Assembly (NCBI GenBank): GCA_963772555.1
Contig: CAVYXQ010000018.1
Location: 62,001-126,000, forward strand
Source: Roseiarcus sp963772555
GTDB taxonomy: Bacteria > Pseudomonadota > Alphaproteobacteria > Rhizobiales > Beijerinckiaceae
DNA: 64,000 nt
Direction: 5' to 3'
Shown: positions 53,729-63,778 of the stretch, piece after piece
Layout of the letters: every line of letters begins with the position of its first letter
Numbering within the stretch: the stretch's first letter is position 1
Position numbers and translations under genes: made by a program
Notes under the pieces: generated by a model
Databases searched by the model: none
Told to the model about the DNA's origin: nothing
The model's input: only the letters and a program-made list of their open reading frames with translations

Positions 53729-55544
53729 ATGCACAGGAGACGGTTCTTGCAGGTCGTCGCAGGGCTTCCGTTCGCCCGGCGATTGCGAAAGTGGTTGGCC
53801 GCGCCAGCCGCGGCGGCGACGGCGCCGAGCTCCTCTCGAGTCCGCCCCGGGGATCCTGCGTGGCCCTCGGATGAAAGCTGGGAGCGCCTCAGCCGCAAGG
53901 TCGGCGGACGCCTTATCAAGGTCAGTTCGCCGCTCAGCGCGTGCGTCGGAGCGCCGGCCGATCCTGCATGCGCCGAGGTGTTCAAGGAGCTCAAGAACCC
54001 GTACTATCTCGGCGACGAGGTCGGGCTGACGCAGTCGCTCGGCTGGGTCGGCGCCTGGACGTCGCGGCCGAGCGCCTATGCGGTCGCCGCCGAATCGGCG
54101 CAGGATGTCGCCGCCGCGGTGAATTTCGCCAGGACCAACAACCTCCGGCTCGTGGTGAAGGGCGGCGGCCACTCTTACCAGGGAACATCGAACGCGCCAG
54201 ACTCGCTTCTGATCTGGACGCGCCGCATGACCAAAGTCGTCATGCAAGACGCCTTTGTCGGCGCCGGCTGCGAGGGGCGCGCGGAGCCGCAACCGGCGGT
54301 GTCGATAGAGCCTGGGGCATATTGGCGACAGGCTTACGACGCGGTGACGACCAAGGGTGGGCGCTACGTCCAAGGCGGCGGCTGCATGACCGTCGGCGTC
54401 GCCGGCCTGATCCTCGGCGGCGGCTTCGGAAGCTTTTCCAAAGGCTATGGCCTCGCCGCGGCAAGCCTCCTCGAAGCGGAGATCGTGACCGCCGACGGCG
54501 ACGTGAAGCTCGCCAACGCCTGCACGAACCCCGACCTCTTCTGGGCGCTGAAGGGCGGCGGCGGCGGATTCGGCGTCGTCACCCGTATGACCTTGCGCAC
54601 GCACGCGCTTCCCGAATTCTTCGGCGGGGTTTTCGCGACCGTCAAGGCGACGTCCGACGACGCGTATCGCCGCCTCGTCGCCAAGATTTCTCGAATTCTA
54701 CCGCGAGGCGCTTTTCAATCCGAATTGGGGCGAGCAGATCGCCTTTGCACCAGGCGGCGTCGTCGCGATTTCGATGGTCTTCCAGGGCCTCGATCAGCAG
54801 CACGCGGAGGCGGTGTGGCGCCCGTTCTTCGATTGGGTCTCGGCCGCGCCGCAGGATTTCTCGATCCTGTCGGCGCCGAAGATTGGCGCCCTGCCGGCCC
54901 GGCATTTCTGGGACCCGGCCGTGCTCCGGAAGATTCCCGGCCTCGTGATCGCCGACGACCGCGAAGGCGCCCCGGCCGACAATATCTTCTGGGCCGGCAA
55001 TCTCGGCGAGGCGGGCGCGGTCTGGTACGCCTACCAGTCCGCCTGGCTGCCCGCATCGCTCCTCGAACCCGATCGGCGCGAAAGCCTCGTCGATGCGCTT
55101 TTTGCGGCGGCGCAGCATCACGGCGTGGCGCTGCATTGCAACAAGGGGCTCGCGGGGGCGACGGCGGAAGTGATCGCCGCGGCGAAGGATACGCCGACGA
55201 ACCCGGCCGTCGTTGACGCTTTCGCGCTTGTCATCTGCGGCGCCGGAGGGCCGCCGGCTTATCCTGGAATCCGCGGGCATGAGCCCGACGAGCCGGCCGC
55301 GCGGCGTGAGGCGGGCGCGGTCGACGAGGGGATGGACGAGATCCGCAAGCTTCTGCCGCGCGTCGACTCCTATGTCTGGGAAACCAACTACTTCCAGCCG
55401 GACTGGCAGAACGCTTTCTGGGGCGACAATTATCCTCGCCTGCGCGCGATCAAGGATAAGGTCGACCCCGACGGCCTCTTCTTCGTCTATCACGGGCCGG
55501 GAAGCGAGGGCTGGAGCAACGACGGTTTCACCCGCCTTGGCTGA
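53729..55544 (+). pseudogene. Tat-exported FAD-binding oxidase (berberine-bridge type), frameshifted
   Basis: The N-terminal part carries a twin-arginine signal ('MHRRRFLQVVAG'), then a PCMH-type FAD domain ('LVVKGGGHSYQGTSNAPDSLLIWT', 'GRYVQGGGCMTVGVAGLILGGGFG'). The C-terminal part ('NYFQPDWQNAFWGDNYPRLRAIKDKVDPDGLF') is the BBE domain, in another frame. The switch lies near 54686: reading AAG-TTT-CTC-GAA restores 'KFLEFYREALFNPNW', so one extra A after AAG explains it. Without it the protein would have about 604 residues. Either a real mutation or a sequencing error. Such enzymes oxidise sugars or alcohols in the periplasm. Confidence 0.85.
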
Positions 55545-55628
55545 GCGCCGGCGCGTTGCCTCGCCGCGGGCCCCTGCTAAAGAAAAGGAGCCGCCGCGGC
55601 CCCGGGGTTCCGGCTGGGAGGAGACTCA

Positions 55629-56663
55629 ATGCTCTATTCGCCCTCGCCCACACGCTATCAGTCCATGCGATACAACCGTTGCGGCCGCAGCGGCCTCAAG
55701 CTGCCGGCGATCTCGCTCGGCTTGTGGCACAATTTCGGCTTCGACAAGTCGATCGATTCGATGCGCGCGACCTGCCGGACCGCGTTCGATCTCGGCGTCA
55801 CGCATTTCGATCTCGCCAACAATTACGGCCCGCCGCCCGGTTCGGCGGAAATCAACTTCGGCGATATTTTGCGCGGCGACTTTCGCGGCCTGCGCGACGA
55901 ACTCGTGATCTCCACCAAAGCTGGCTACGACATGTGGCCGGGCCCGTATGGCGAATGGGGCAGCCGCAAATACCTCGTCGCCAGCCTCGACCAGAGCCTG
56001 AAACGGCTCGGCCTCGAATATGTCGACATCTTCTACTCGCACCGCTTCGATCCCGAGACGCCGCTCGAGGAGACGATGGGCGCGCTTGACGCCGCCGTGC
56101 GTCAGGGCAAGGCGCTCTATGCCGGCATATCCTCCTACAACTCACGCCGCACCAAAGAGGCGGCGGCGATCCTGAAGCGGCTCGGCACGCCCTGCCTCAT
56201 CCACCAGCCGAGCTATTCCCTGATCAACCGCTGGATCGAAGACGACCGTCTGCTCGACACGCTGGAAGAGGAAGGCATCGGCGCGATCGTCTTCTCGCCG
56301 CTGGCCCAGGGGCTGTTGACCGACAGGTATCTGAACGGCGTCCCGAGCGACAGCCGCGCCGCGGCGGGCGGTTCCTTCAACCCGAAGTTTCTTGCGCAAG
56401 AAAACATCGACCGCGTGCGCCATCTGAACGAGATCGCTAAGCGGCGCGGCCAGTCGCTCGCCCAGATGGCGCTCGCCTGGGTTCTGCGGGACAAAAGGGT
56501 GACGAGCGCGCTGATCGGCGCGAGCCGCCCGGAACAGGTCGTAGACGGCGTCAAGGCGCTCGACAAGCTTGGCTTTACCGCCGAAGAGCTGACGGAGATC
56601 GATCGCCACGCGATCGACGCAAGGGTCAATATTTGGGCGAAGTCGGCGGAGCTTGGCCGATAG
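55629..56663 (+). CDS. Aldo/keto reductase, YghZ/Gpr-like
   Basis: A 344-residue NADPH-dependent reductase close to E. coli YghZ (L-glyceraldehyde-3-phosphate reductase), which also acts on methylglyoxal. 'MRYNRCGRSGLKLPAISLGLWHNFG', catalytic Asp/Tyr in 'HFDLANNYGPPPGSAE', Lys in 'ISTKAGYDMWPGPYG' and 'IFYSHRFDPETPLEETM' are typical of that branch. The ATG at 55629 has GGGAGGAG upstream. Confidence 0.92.
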   Translation: MLYSPSPTRYQSMRYNRCGRSGLKLPAISLGLWHNFGFDKSIDSMRATCRTAFDLGVTHFDLANNYGPPPGSAEINFGDILRGDFRGLRDELVISTKAGYDMWPGPYGEWGSRKYLVASLDQSLKRLGLEYVDIFYSHRFDPETPLEETMGALDAAVRQGKALYAGISSYNSRRTKEAAAILKRLGTPCLIHQPSYSLINRWIEDDRLLDTLEEEGIGAIVFSPLAQGLLTDRYLNGVPSDSRAAAGGSFNPKFLAQENIDRVRHLNEIAKRRGQSLAQMALAWVLRDKRVTSALIGASRPEQVVDGVKALDKLGFTAEELTEIDRHAIDARVNIWAKSAELGR

Positions 56664-56749
56664 GGGGCCGACCCGTTCCGCGCCGCCGGGAAGAGCGACG
56701 ACTGGAGGGCGCAGGATCCCAGAATAGCCCGAGCGCGAGGAGAAGCGCC

Positions 56750-57685
56750 ATGAGTTGGAACCCATTGCTTGAGCCGGGACGTCCCGACGCCGTTGGCATG
56801 GACTCAATCGAAACCTTGATCGTGCCTCGGACGCGGGACCTCGGCCCATTCATCCGCCGCGCGCTGCCCGCGCCGCAGCGCCAGATGGTCGGGCCTTTCA
56901 TTTTCTTCGATCAGTTTGGACCGGCGGAGTTCGTCGTCGAAGCCGACTTCGGCGTGCGCCCCCACCCTCACATCGGCCTCGCCACCGTCACGTATCTCTA
57001 TCGCGGCGAGGTGCATCACCGGGACAGTCTCGGCACCAACCAGATCATCACTCCCGGGGCCGTCAACTGGATGGTGGCGGGGCGGGGCATCACTCATTCC
57101 GAGCGTCCGCCCACCGAGCTCGTTGGACGCCGCGCAGCCGCCTATGGCATTCAGACCTGGGTCGCTCTGCCGGACCGCCAGGAGGACGCCGCGCCGAGGT
57201 TCGAGCATTACCCGAAAGAGGCTTTGCCGGTGCTGGAGGCTGACGGAGTGATCGTCCGACTAATCCTCGGCAAGGCCTATGGCGAGATTGCTCCGGCTGG
57301 CGTCTTCTCCGAGACCTTCTACGCAGACGTTTTGTTGCAACCCGCCGCCCGCCTGCCCCTGCCAGACAATCAAGAAGATCGGGGACTTCATATCCTCGAA
57401 GGATCGATTTCGGTGGCGGGCGAGACGTTTGAAGCCGGTCAGATGATGGTTTTCCGGCCGAACGATCCGATCACGGTCGCCGCCGGCCCGGCCGGCGCCC
57501 GACTCGTCATCCTTGGCGGGGCGACGCTCAGCAGTCCACGCTACATCTGGTGGAATTTCGTCTCGTCCAGCCGGGAGAAGATCGAGGCCGCGAAGGAAGC
57601 TTGGCGCAAGGCCGATTGGGGTCGCGGCCAGTTCGACCTGCCCCCAGGCGATCGCAACGAATTCATCCCGCTGCCGGTAACTTAG
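56750..57685 (+). CDS. Pirin family protein
   Basis: A 311-residue bicupin. The metal-binding residues of cupin 1 are visible in 'VRPHPHIGLATVTYLYRGEVHHRDSLG' and 'GRGITHSER'. The second cupin lies in the C-terminal half ('LHILEGSISVAGETFEAGQMMVFRP'). Bacterial pirins such as YhhW have quercetinase activity, while others act in regulation; the role here is unknown. The ATG at 56750 follows GAGGAG by 7 nt. Its frame is open to 56633 inside the previous gene. Confidence 0.9.
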   Translation: MSWNPLLEPGRPDAVGMDSIETLIVPRTRDLGPFIRRALPAPQRQMVGPFIFFDQFGPAEFVVEADFGVRPHPHIGLATVTYLYRGEVHHRDSLGTNQIITPGAVNWMVAGRGITHSERPPTELVGRRAAAYGIQTWVALPDRQEDAAPRFEHYPKEALPVLEADGVIVRLILGKAYGEIAPAGVFSETFYADVLLQPAARLPLPDNQEDRGLHILEGSISVAGETFEAGQMMVFRPNDPITVAAGPAGARLVILGGATLSSPRYIWWNFVSSSREKIEAAKEAWRKADWGRGQFDLPPGDRNEFIPLPVT

Positions 57686-57833
57686 TCTGGCGCCGTGAAG
57701 ATGGCTGCGATGAGGCCCTTGATAGTGACCCAGCGGCTTGAGGTGATCGACGGGAGGGGCTCTGCAACTGACATGACAAACCGTCCTCGCATCGGCATCG
57801 TCGGCTCGAGCGCCATCGATCTCGTTCAACGCC

Positions 57834-58172
57834 ATGACCTGCTCGACCGTCCTCGCCGCCGCCGACGACGAGGTCGTCGCCGTCCCGCAGGTCGTGGCGA
57901 TCAAGGCGTTATTCCGCGCGGCCAGCGTCGCCGTTCGCGTCGAGCCGGGGCGGCATTTGTCGTTGTTCATGGGGCGCCGAACATTGGGCGGCGCCTGGCG
58001 CGACACCGCGCGCTGGCCTGACGGCGGCGCCGGCATTGCTTCGAGCCCCGAGATCGAAACCGAACGCGGCGTCGTCGACGTTGAAGCGACCGCTTTCATC
58101 CCCCGCCGGTCCGCCAGGGCCATCATGTCTCATAAGACCGGTCATCGCCGCCCGCCGTGGATCGCGGCATAG
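57834..58172 (+). pseudogene. Remnant of a PhaC/PhaZ-like hydrolase C-terminus
   Basis: Translation from 57834 gives 112 residues. 'AAADDEVVAVPQ' and 'RHLSLFMGRRTLGGAWRDTARW' match the acid and His ends of the hydrolase at 15571-16707 ('LLAGESDDITTKEQV' and 'GGHIGLFMGSRTLKETWPTIARW'). No N-terminal half or nucleophile elbow is found upstream, where 57686-57833 shows nothing recognisable. It is most likely a decayed or truncated paralogue. The tail after residue 68 has no match to the intact gene. Confidence 0.55.
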
Positions 58173-58181
58173 TCATTGGGC

Positions 58182-58832
58182 ATGTGCAACCTCTACAGTC
58201 TGACCAAAGGGCAGGCCGCCATCCGCGACTGGGTTCGCGCCAGCCGCGACCGGACGGGCAACCTGCCGCTCTTCCCCGGGATCTTCCCGGACCAGATGGC
58301 GCCGATCGTTCGCCTCGGCGCCGACGGCGAGCGCGAGCTCGTCCTTGCGCGCTGGGGCATGCCCGGACCGCCCCAGTTCGGCGGCCAGCCCGTCACCAAC
58401 ATCCGCAACGTGCAGAGCCCGCATTGGCGGGGATGGCTCGGCAGGCACCGCCGATGCATCGTCCCGGCGACGTCGTTTTGCGAATACGCCGATGCCAAGC
58501 CGCGCAAGACGCCGACATGGTTTGCGCTCAGCGAGGACCGGCCGCTCTTCGCTTTCGCCGGCTTATGGACGCCGTGGCGCGGCGTGCGAGGTTTGAAGAG
58601 CGCGCCGGTCGACGGCGAGCATGAGCTCTTCGGCTTCCTGACGACCGAGGCCAACGCCGTCGTCGCGCCCATTCACCCGAAGGCCATGCCGGTCATCCTG
58701 ACATCGCCTGCCGAAGTCGACCTTTGGCTCGAGGCGGACACGGCCGACGCGCTGACGCTTCAGCGGCCGGCGCCGGACGCTGCGCTGCGCATCGTCGCCA
58801 AGGGCGAGAAGGAGGACCCGGCGAGCGTTTGA
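58182..58832 (+). CDS. SOS response-associated peptidase (SRAP/YedK-HMCES family)
   Basis: A 216-residue protein that forms a stable thiazolidine crosslink with abasic sites in single-stranded DNA. C2, exposed after Met removal, defines the start at ATG 58182 ('MCNLYS'). The conserved Glu is in 'IVPATSFCEYAD' and the His in 'APIHPKAMPVIL'. Despite the family name I see no SOS box nearby. Confidence 0.93.
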   Translation: MCNLYSLTKGQAAIRDWVRASRDRTGNLPLFPGIFPDQMAPIVRLGADGERELVLARWGMPGPPQFGGQPVTNIRNVQSPHWRGWLGRHRRCIVPATSFCEYADAKPRKTPTWFALSEDRPLFAFAGLWTPWRGVRGLKSAPVDGEHELFGFLTTEANAVVAPIHPKAMPVILTSPAEVDLWLEADTADALTLQRPAPDAALRIVAKGEKEDPASV

Positions 58833-58923
58833 AGGTTGCGGGCAGCGGCAGTTTCCGACTCGTCGAGGTTTCTGGCGCTGGCTTTCAGAATGCTCCAGGC
58901 GCTGTCGAGACAAGGCCGACAGG

Positions 58924-59289
58924 TCAGCCCCCTCGATCCGAGACCTGGACGAGATCCAGGGCGTCGATGGCTGCGCTCCTTGCCGCCTCCGTCCGCCGCA
59001 GCGAGAGCATCAGCTGCTCGGTGCTGGCCCTGCTGCTGCCCATCAGAACCACCCCGCCGATGGCAAGCGCGATGCCGAGGATCATACGGACCGGGGTGAA
59101 GTCGAGGAGACCGAGCATGAAGCAAAGAATCATTGCGGGTCCAATCAGCGCGCACGCTCGTCCGGCCAACATCAGCCTACGGCTGCGCTCGATTGCTTCC
59201 CGGAGTTCCTCGATGCGAATCTCGAGCTCTTCGATCGGCTCCGTGGGCGCGGAGCCAGATTGGGACAATGAATTTTCGGGTCGCATCAT
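58924..59289 (-). CDS. Small membrane protein of unknown function
   Basis: A 121-residue protein: an acidic coiled-coil stretch at residues 17-38 ('IEELEIRIEELREAIERSRR'), two membrane helices (about 44-62 and 68-84) and a C-terminal amphipathic helix. No family is recognised. Codon use looks normal for the window, and the topology speaks for a real gene. Confidence 0.6.
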   Translation of the reverse strand: MMRPENSLSQSGSAPTEPIEELEIRIEELREAIERSRRLMLAGRACALIGPAMILCFMLGLLDFTPVRMILGIALAIGGVVLMGSSRASTEQLMLSLRRTEAARSAAIDALDLVQVSDRGG

Positions 59290-59444
59290 GAGCGTTATAG
59301 GTAAGCGTCCCGGCTGGATCGGCCAGATCCCTTAATGCGCGTCAGCCCGCGGAGCGAAAACTCCGGCTTTCACGCGTCTGTTCTCGTGTCGATTTTTTTG
59401 CAATGCTTCCAACCGGGCGCGAATCAGAGGGAAGAACCAAGAGC

Positions 59445-59720
59445 ATGCATCTGTCGGACCAGGGACTGATCGTCATTTTGGTCGTCGGGCTCGTCGCCGG
59501 ATGGCTGGCGGGCAAGGTTGTGCACGGCAGCGGGTTCGGCCTCATCGGCGACGCGGCGATCGGCATCGTCGGCGCGCTCGTCGGAGAGTGGCTCCTGCAT
59601 CGCTTCGGAATTCACTTGAGCTCCGGCCTGACCGGCCTCGTCCTCGACGCCACGATCGGAGCGATCGTATTCCTCCTCGCTTTGCGGCTCGTCGGCGCCA
59701 GCGGATGGGGGGCCCGCTAG
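59445..59720 (+). CDS. GlsB/YeaQ/YmgE family membrane protein
   Basis: A 91-residue protein with three membrane helices and the Gly-rich 'GLVAGWLAGKVVHGSGFGLIGDAAIGIVGALVG' core of the transglycosylase-associated (YeaQ/YmgE) family. These are often stress-induced. The ATG at 59445 follows a GAGGGAAG purine tract about 10 nt upstream. It stands alone, convergent to mtgA. Confidence 0.88.
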   Translation: MHLSDQGLIVILVVGLVAGWLAGKVVHGSGFGLIGDAAIGIVGALVGEWLLHRFGIHLSSGLTGLVLDATIGAIVFLLALRLVGASGWGAR

Positions 59721-59736
59721 GCGGCCTGCCGCGAGC

Positions 59737-60426
59737 CTAGCGCGGCAAGCAATTCAGCCTTGCGGAGTTGTCGCGGGCCCGCGCCGCCACGCCGGCCGCG
59801 AGACGGCGCTGAAATGGACTCGGATGGGCGGGGTCGCGTTTGCTCGGGTTCGGCAACGAGGTTGCCAGCAGCGCCGCCTCGTACGCGTCGAGCCCGCTCG
59901 CGCTTTTGTGGAAATAGCGTCGCGCCGCCGCCTCGATGCCGAAGAGCCCGTCGCCCCATTCGGCGATGTTGAGATAGACCTCCATCGTCCGCGCCTTCGA
60001 CCAGACCGCGCCGAGGACCAGCGCCATGCCGATCTCGACGCCCTTCCGGATGACGGAACGGCCCGGCCACAGAAAGAGGTTCTTGGCGGTCTGCATGGTT
60101 ATTGTCGAGGCGCCGCGCGAGGGGCCGCGATTTCCGGCGCGGCTTATGACCTCATGCAGAGCGCCCCAGTCGACGCCGTCGTTTTGACAGAACTCGGCGT
60201 CCTCCGACGCGATCGCCGAAGCGACCGCCGCAGGCGCGATGTCCTCAAGTCGCACGTAGATGCGCTCGTACGTCTTGCCTTCGATCCGGCGGCCGAGCAT
60301 GAGCGTCGAGACCGGCGGCACGACGGCATAGAGAGAGACAAGCGCAACAAACACGCAGAACAGCGCCAGCGCCGCCAGGCTCGCGCCGCGCGCCAGAATG
60401 CCGAGCAGGGAGCGCCGTCGGACCAC
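59737..60426 (-). CDS. mtgA: Monofunctional biosynthetic peptidoglycan transglycosylase
   Basis: A 229-residue GT51 glycosyltransferase that polymerises lipid II. It has one N-terminal membrane anchor (about 16-36). The catalytic Glu is E75 in 'AIASEDAEFCQNDGVDW', and 'RGASTITMQTAKNLFLWPGRS' and 'EVYLNIAEWGDGLFGIEAAA' are conserved blocks. The start is GTG 60426. Confidence 0.94.
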   Translation of the reverse strand: MVRRRSLLGILARGASLAALALFCVFVALVSLYAVVPPVSTLMLGRRIEGKTYERIYVRLEDIAPAAVASAIASEDAEFCQNDGVDWGALHEVISRAGNRGPSRGASTITMQTAKNLFLWPGRSVIRKGVEIGMALVLGAVWSKARTMEVYLNIAEWGDGLFGIEAAARRYFHKSASGLDAYEAALLATSLPNPSKRDPAHPSPFQRRLAAGVAARARDNSARLNCLPR

Positions 60427-60453
60427 GCCGCGACCTTAGGTGTGCTTTACAGG

Positions 60454-61429
60454 CTATCCCAGGCGGTAATCGCGCGTCGCCTCCGGGTCGTCGGTCGAGA
60501 ATGGAACCGTCTTCAATTCTTCCCACAGGGCGTCGGGAATCGGCAAGCGCGCCCAGTCGAGCGTCTGCTGGACGCGCTCGGGTCGGGTCACGCCGCAGAT
60601 GGTCGAAGCGACCCGGGAGTCGCGCATGGAAAACTGCAGCGCCGCTGCGCCGGGCGGCACGCCGTGGCGGGCGCAGATCGCCTCGACGCGACGCACCGGC
60701 TCGAGCGCCGCCTCGGACGCCTCCTGATACACATAGCGGGGGTACGCGTCGGACCCCTTGGCCAGAATGCCGCTGGCGTAGGGCGCGGCGTTGAGGACCG
60801 CGACGCCTCTGGATTTGGCGAGATCGAGCATCGGCTCGGCGCTGCGGTTGACCAGGGTGAAGCGGTTGTGGGTGATCAGCGCGTCGAAGTCCCAGTCGCG
60901 CAGGAGCGGCATCATCATTGTCACTGGACCGGCCGCGAGCCCGACCGCCGTCGCCAGTCCCTCCGTCTTGATGCGGAAGAGTTCGCCGAGCGCGCCCTCC
61001 CGGCTGGTCGCCTCGGCGAACGAGCGGGCATGCTCGGGATCGTGCAGATGCAGGAGATCGATGCGCTCGACTCCCAGGGCCTCGAGGCTCTGCTCGAGCT
61101 GAGCGCCGCGCCTGAGACGCGTCGAAGACATTGGTCTCGGGATCGCGGTCGAGCTTGGTCGAGATGACGAAGCCCGGCGGCAGGCCGCGCTCGCGGATGA
61201 TCGCGCCGATCCGCTGCTCGCTGCGGCCCATGCCGTAGATGCGCGAGGTGTCGATGAAATTCACCGGACCCTCGAAAATCGCCCGGATCGTGGCTTGGGC
61301 GCGGTCCGCATCGACGCCATAGCCATAGGTGTCGGGCATGTCGCCAAGTCCGGACGTGCCGAAACAAATCGGAGTGACCATGAGATCCGTTTTGCCGAGG
61401 CGGACCTTGTTCAAGACGCCCTCTGCCAT
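60454..61429 (-). pseudogene. Aldo/keto reductase (L-fucose/threo-aldose dehydrogenase-like), frameshifted
   Basis: The N-terminal third ('VTPICFGTSGLGDMPDTYGYG', 'NFIDTSRIYGMGRSE', 'FVISTKLDRDPETN') is in one frame from ATG 61429, which has GGAGG upstream. The rest ('LRRGAQLEQSLEALGVERID' onwards to 60454) is in another. The switch lies at 61111-61125 around GACGCGTCTCAGG. The family includes D-threo-aldose (L-fucose) 1-dehydrogenases. Repaired, it would have about 325 residues. It may be a true mutation or a sequencing error. Confidence 0.8.
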
Positions 61430-61519
61430 CGCCATCCTCCTTTGTTCTGTATCCGCGCCCCACTGTAGCCGCGATCGCTGATCGCGGCCGACGCGGTCAG
61501 CGACCGCGTCACATTGATA

Positions 61520-62260
61520 AAGCGCGAAGCCGCCGTCGACCAGATAGATCTGTCCGGTTGCAAACGCGGATTCGTCGGAGGCGAGATAGACGGCGAGCGC
61601 CGCCACCTCCTCCGGCTTGCCGAGCCGGCCCATCGGCTGGCGGTCGACAAAGGCCTGGCGCACGGTCTCGATCGGCTGTCCGCTCGAGCGGCTCAGCGCC
61701 GCGATGCGGCCATCGAGCGACGGGCTCTCAATCGTTCCGGGGCAGATGGCGTTTGCGCGTACGCCCTTCCGGATAGTGTCGGCCGCGACCGCCTTGGTGA
61801 GGCCGATCACCGCCGCCTTCGACGCGCCATAGACGTAGCGGTTCGGGATGCCGCGCACGGACGAGGCGCCCGAGGCGATGTTGACGATCGACCCGTGACC
61901 CATCTCAAGCATCCCCGGCAGGAAAGCGCGGACGGTGCGGTGCATCGACTTGACGTTGAGATCGAAGGAGAAGTCCCAATCCTCGTCCGAACAGTCGAGC
62001 GCCGTTCCGTGATGGACGAAGCCGGCGCAGTTGAAGAGGACGTCGATCGGGCCGAGCTCGCGCGCCAGCGCCATGACGGCCTCGGTCGAGCGGACGTCGA
62101 GCTTGCGCCGCTCGGCGTCGAGGCCGGCGAGGCCGTCGAAATCGATGTCGGTTGCGATGACGCGGGCGCCCTCGCGAGAAAAAGCCTCGGCCGTGGCGCG
62201 CCCGATCCCCGCCGCCGCCGCGGTCAGGACCGCAACCTTCCCCGTCAACCGTCCCGCCAT
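61520..62260 (-). CDS. SDR dehydrogenase, DHRS6/2-keto-3-deoxy-L-fuconate dehydrogenase-like, stop codon missing
   Basis: About 247 residues of a complete SDR: TAAAAGIG cofactor loop, 'FNCAGFVHHGTALDCSDEDW', catalytic Ser in 'NIASGASSVRG' and Tyr/Lys in 'YVYGASKAAVIGL', ending at 'YLVDGGFAL'. The sequence resembles DHRS6/BDH2, whose bacterial relatives oxidise 2-keto-3-deoxy-L-fuconate. No stop follows: the frame runs through about 25 residues into the aldo/keto reductase start, so the end given here is the domain end. ATG 62260 has AGGAG 9 nt upstream. Confidence 0.82.
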
Positions 62261-62341
62261 CCCAAGGGTCTCCTTCCCCAACGCCGATTAAGGCCGCTCT
62301 CCGCGGCGATTCACGCTTTTAGGCGACATTGCCGCGCCAGC

Positions 62342-63748
62342 CTAGCGGCTATGGCCGCTCATTGAACCGACCATTTTCGCCGGATCGACGAGCCGGTCGA
62401 ACTCGGCTTCGGTGACGAAGCCGAGTTTCAGCGCGGCTTCCTTCAACGTCAGATCGTGGTCGTTGGCGTAATGCGCGATCTCGGCCGCCTTGTCGTAGCC
62501 GATGACCGGGGCGAGCGCCGTCACCAGCATCAGCGAGCGCTGCACGTCCTCGGCGATCTTCTTGCGGTTGGGCTCGGCCCCCTCGACGAGGTGCTTGCGG
62601 AAACTGACGCAAGCATCGCTCAGGATCGTGATCGAGTGGGCGACATTGTAGATGATGAGCGGTTTATAGACGTTCATCTCGAGATAGCCGCCGGCGCCGC
62701 CGAAGCCGACTGCGACGTCGTTTCCCATGACCTGAACGGCGACCATGGTCATGGCCTCGGCCTGGGTCGGGTTGACCTTGCCTGGCATGATCGACGAGCC
62801 GGGCTCGTTGGCGGGAAGGACGAGCTCGGCAAACCCCGCCCGCGGGCCGCAGGACATCAGGCGAATGTCGTTGGCGATCTTGTAGAGCGAGACGGCGAGC
62901 GTACGCAGCGCGCCGGAGAGATGAACGAGGGCGTCGTGCGCGCCCTGGGCGGCGAACTTGTTCGGCGCGCTGACGAAGGGCAGGCCGGTCAGCCCCGCGA
63001 TGCCCGCCGTCGCCGCTTCGGCGAATCCGGGCGCGGCGTTGACGCCGGTGCCGACCGCGGTGCCGCCGAGGGCCAGCTGATAGACGCCGGTCAGCGCGCC
63101 TTCGAGCCGCTCGAGATCGTCCGCCAGCATGGCCGCATAGCCGGACCATTCTTGCCCAAGCGTCAGCGGTGTCGCATCCTGCATATGCGTGCGGCCAATC
63201 TTGACGATGCCGCTCCAGGCCTCGGCCTTCGCCGCGATGGCGTCGCGAAGCGCCTGAACCGCGGGCATAAGCCGGCGTTTCACGCCGGTCGCCGCCGCAA
63301 TCGCCATGGCGGAGGGAAAAGTGTCATTGGTCGACTGGCTCATATTGACGTGGTCGTTGGGATGGATCGGCGCCCTCTCGCCGAGCGGCGCGCCCGCGAG
63401 CTGAGCGGCGCGGTTGGCGATCACCTCGTTGACGTTCATGTTGAACTGGGTGCCGCTGCCTGACATCCAGACGCTGAGCGGGAACATGTCGCGATGGCGC
63501 CCCGCCAGGAGTTCGTCGCAGACTTCGGCGATCAGGCGGAAAGGCCCGTCCCCGAGCCGTCCGCTCGCGTGGTTGGCGATCGCGGCGGCCTTCTTCAGGA
63601 TCGCGTAGGCGTCGATCATCTCTGGCGGCATCAGGTCGCGACCGATGCAGAAATGCTCGAGCGCGCGCTGGGTCTGGGCGCCCCAAAGCTTGTCGGCGGG
63701 GACGTCGATCTCGCCGAAGCTGTCCCGTTCCTTGCGCGTGGCGGACAT
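62342..63748 (-). CDS. fumC: Fumarate hydratase, class II
   Basis: A 468-residue iron-independent fumarase (TCA cycle). The superfamily signature 'GSSIMPGKVNPTQ' contains the mobile-loop Ser. 'SGSGTQFNMNVNEVIANRA', 'NMSQSTNDTFPSAM' and 'GRTHMQDATPLTLGQEW' are conserved. ATG 63748 is 6 nt after AAAGG and is preferred to ATG 63754. Confidence 0.97.
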   Translation of the reverse strand: MSATRKERDSFGEIDVPADKLWGAQTQRALEHFCIGRDLMPPEMIDAYAILKKAAAIANHASGRLGDGPFRLIAEVCDELLAGRHRDMFPLSVWMSGSGTQFNMNVNEVIANRAAQLAGAPLGERAPIHPNDHVNMSQSTNDTFPSAMAIAAATGVKRRLMPAVQALRDAIAAKAEAWSGIVKIGRTHMQDATPLTLGQEWSGYAAMLADDLERLEGALTGVYQLALGGTAVGTGVNAAPGFAEAATAGIAGLTGLPFVSAPNKFAAQGAHDALVHLSGALRTLAVSLYKIANDIRLMSCGPRAGFAELVLPANEPGSSIMPGKVNPTQAEAMTMVAVQVMGNDVAVGFGGAGGYLEMNVYKPLIIYNVAHSITILSDACVSFRKHLVEGAEPNRKKIAEDVQRSLMLVTALAPVIGYDKAAEIAHYANDHDLTLKEAALKLGFVTEAEFDRLVDPAKMVGSMSGHSR

Positions 63749-63778
63749 AGGCATCCTTTCAGACGAGGCGGACCTGCC

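Noticed and set aside
57260..58126. 288-codon minus-strand frame near pirin
   Set aside because: It covers the pirin 3' end and the hydrolase remnant in antisense. The plus-strand translation has recognisable motifs, the minus does not.
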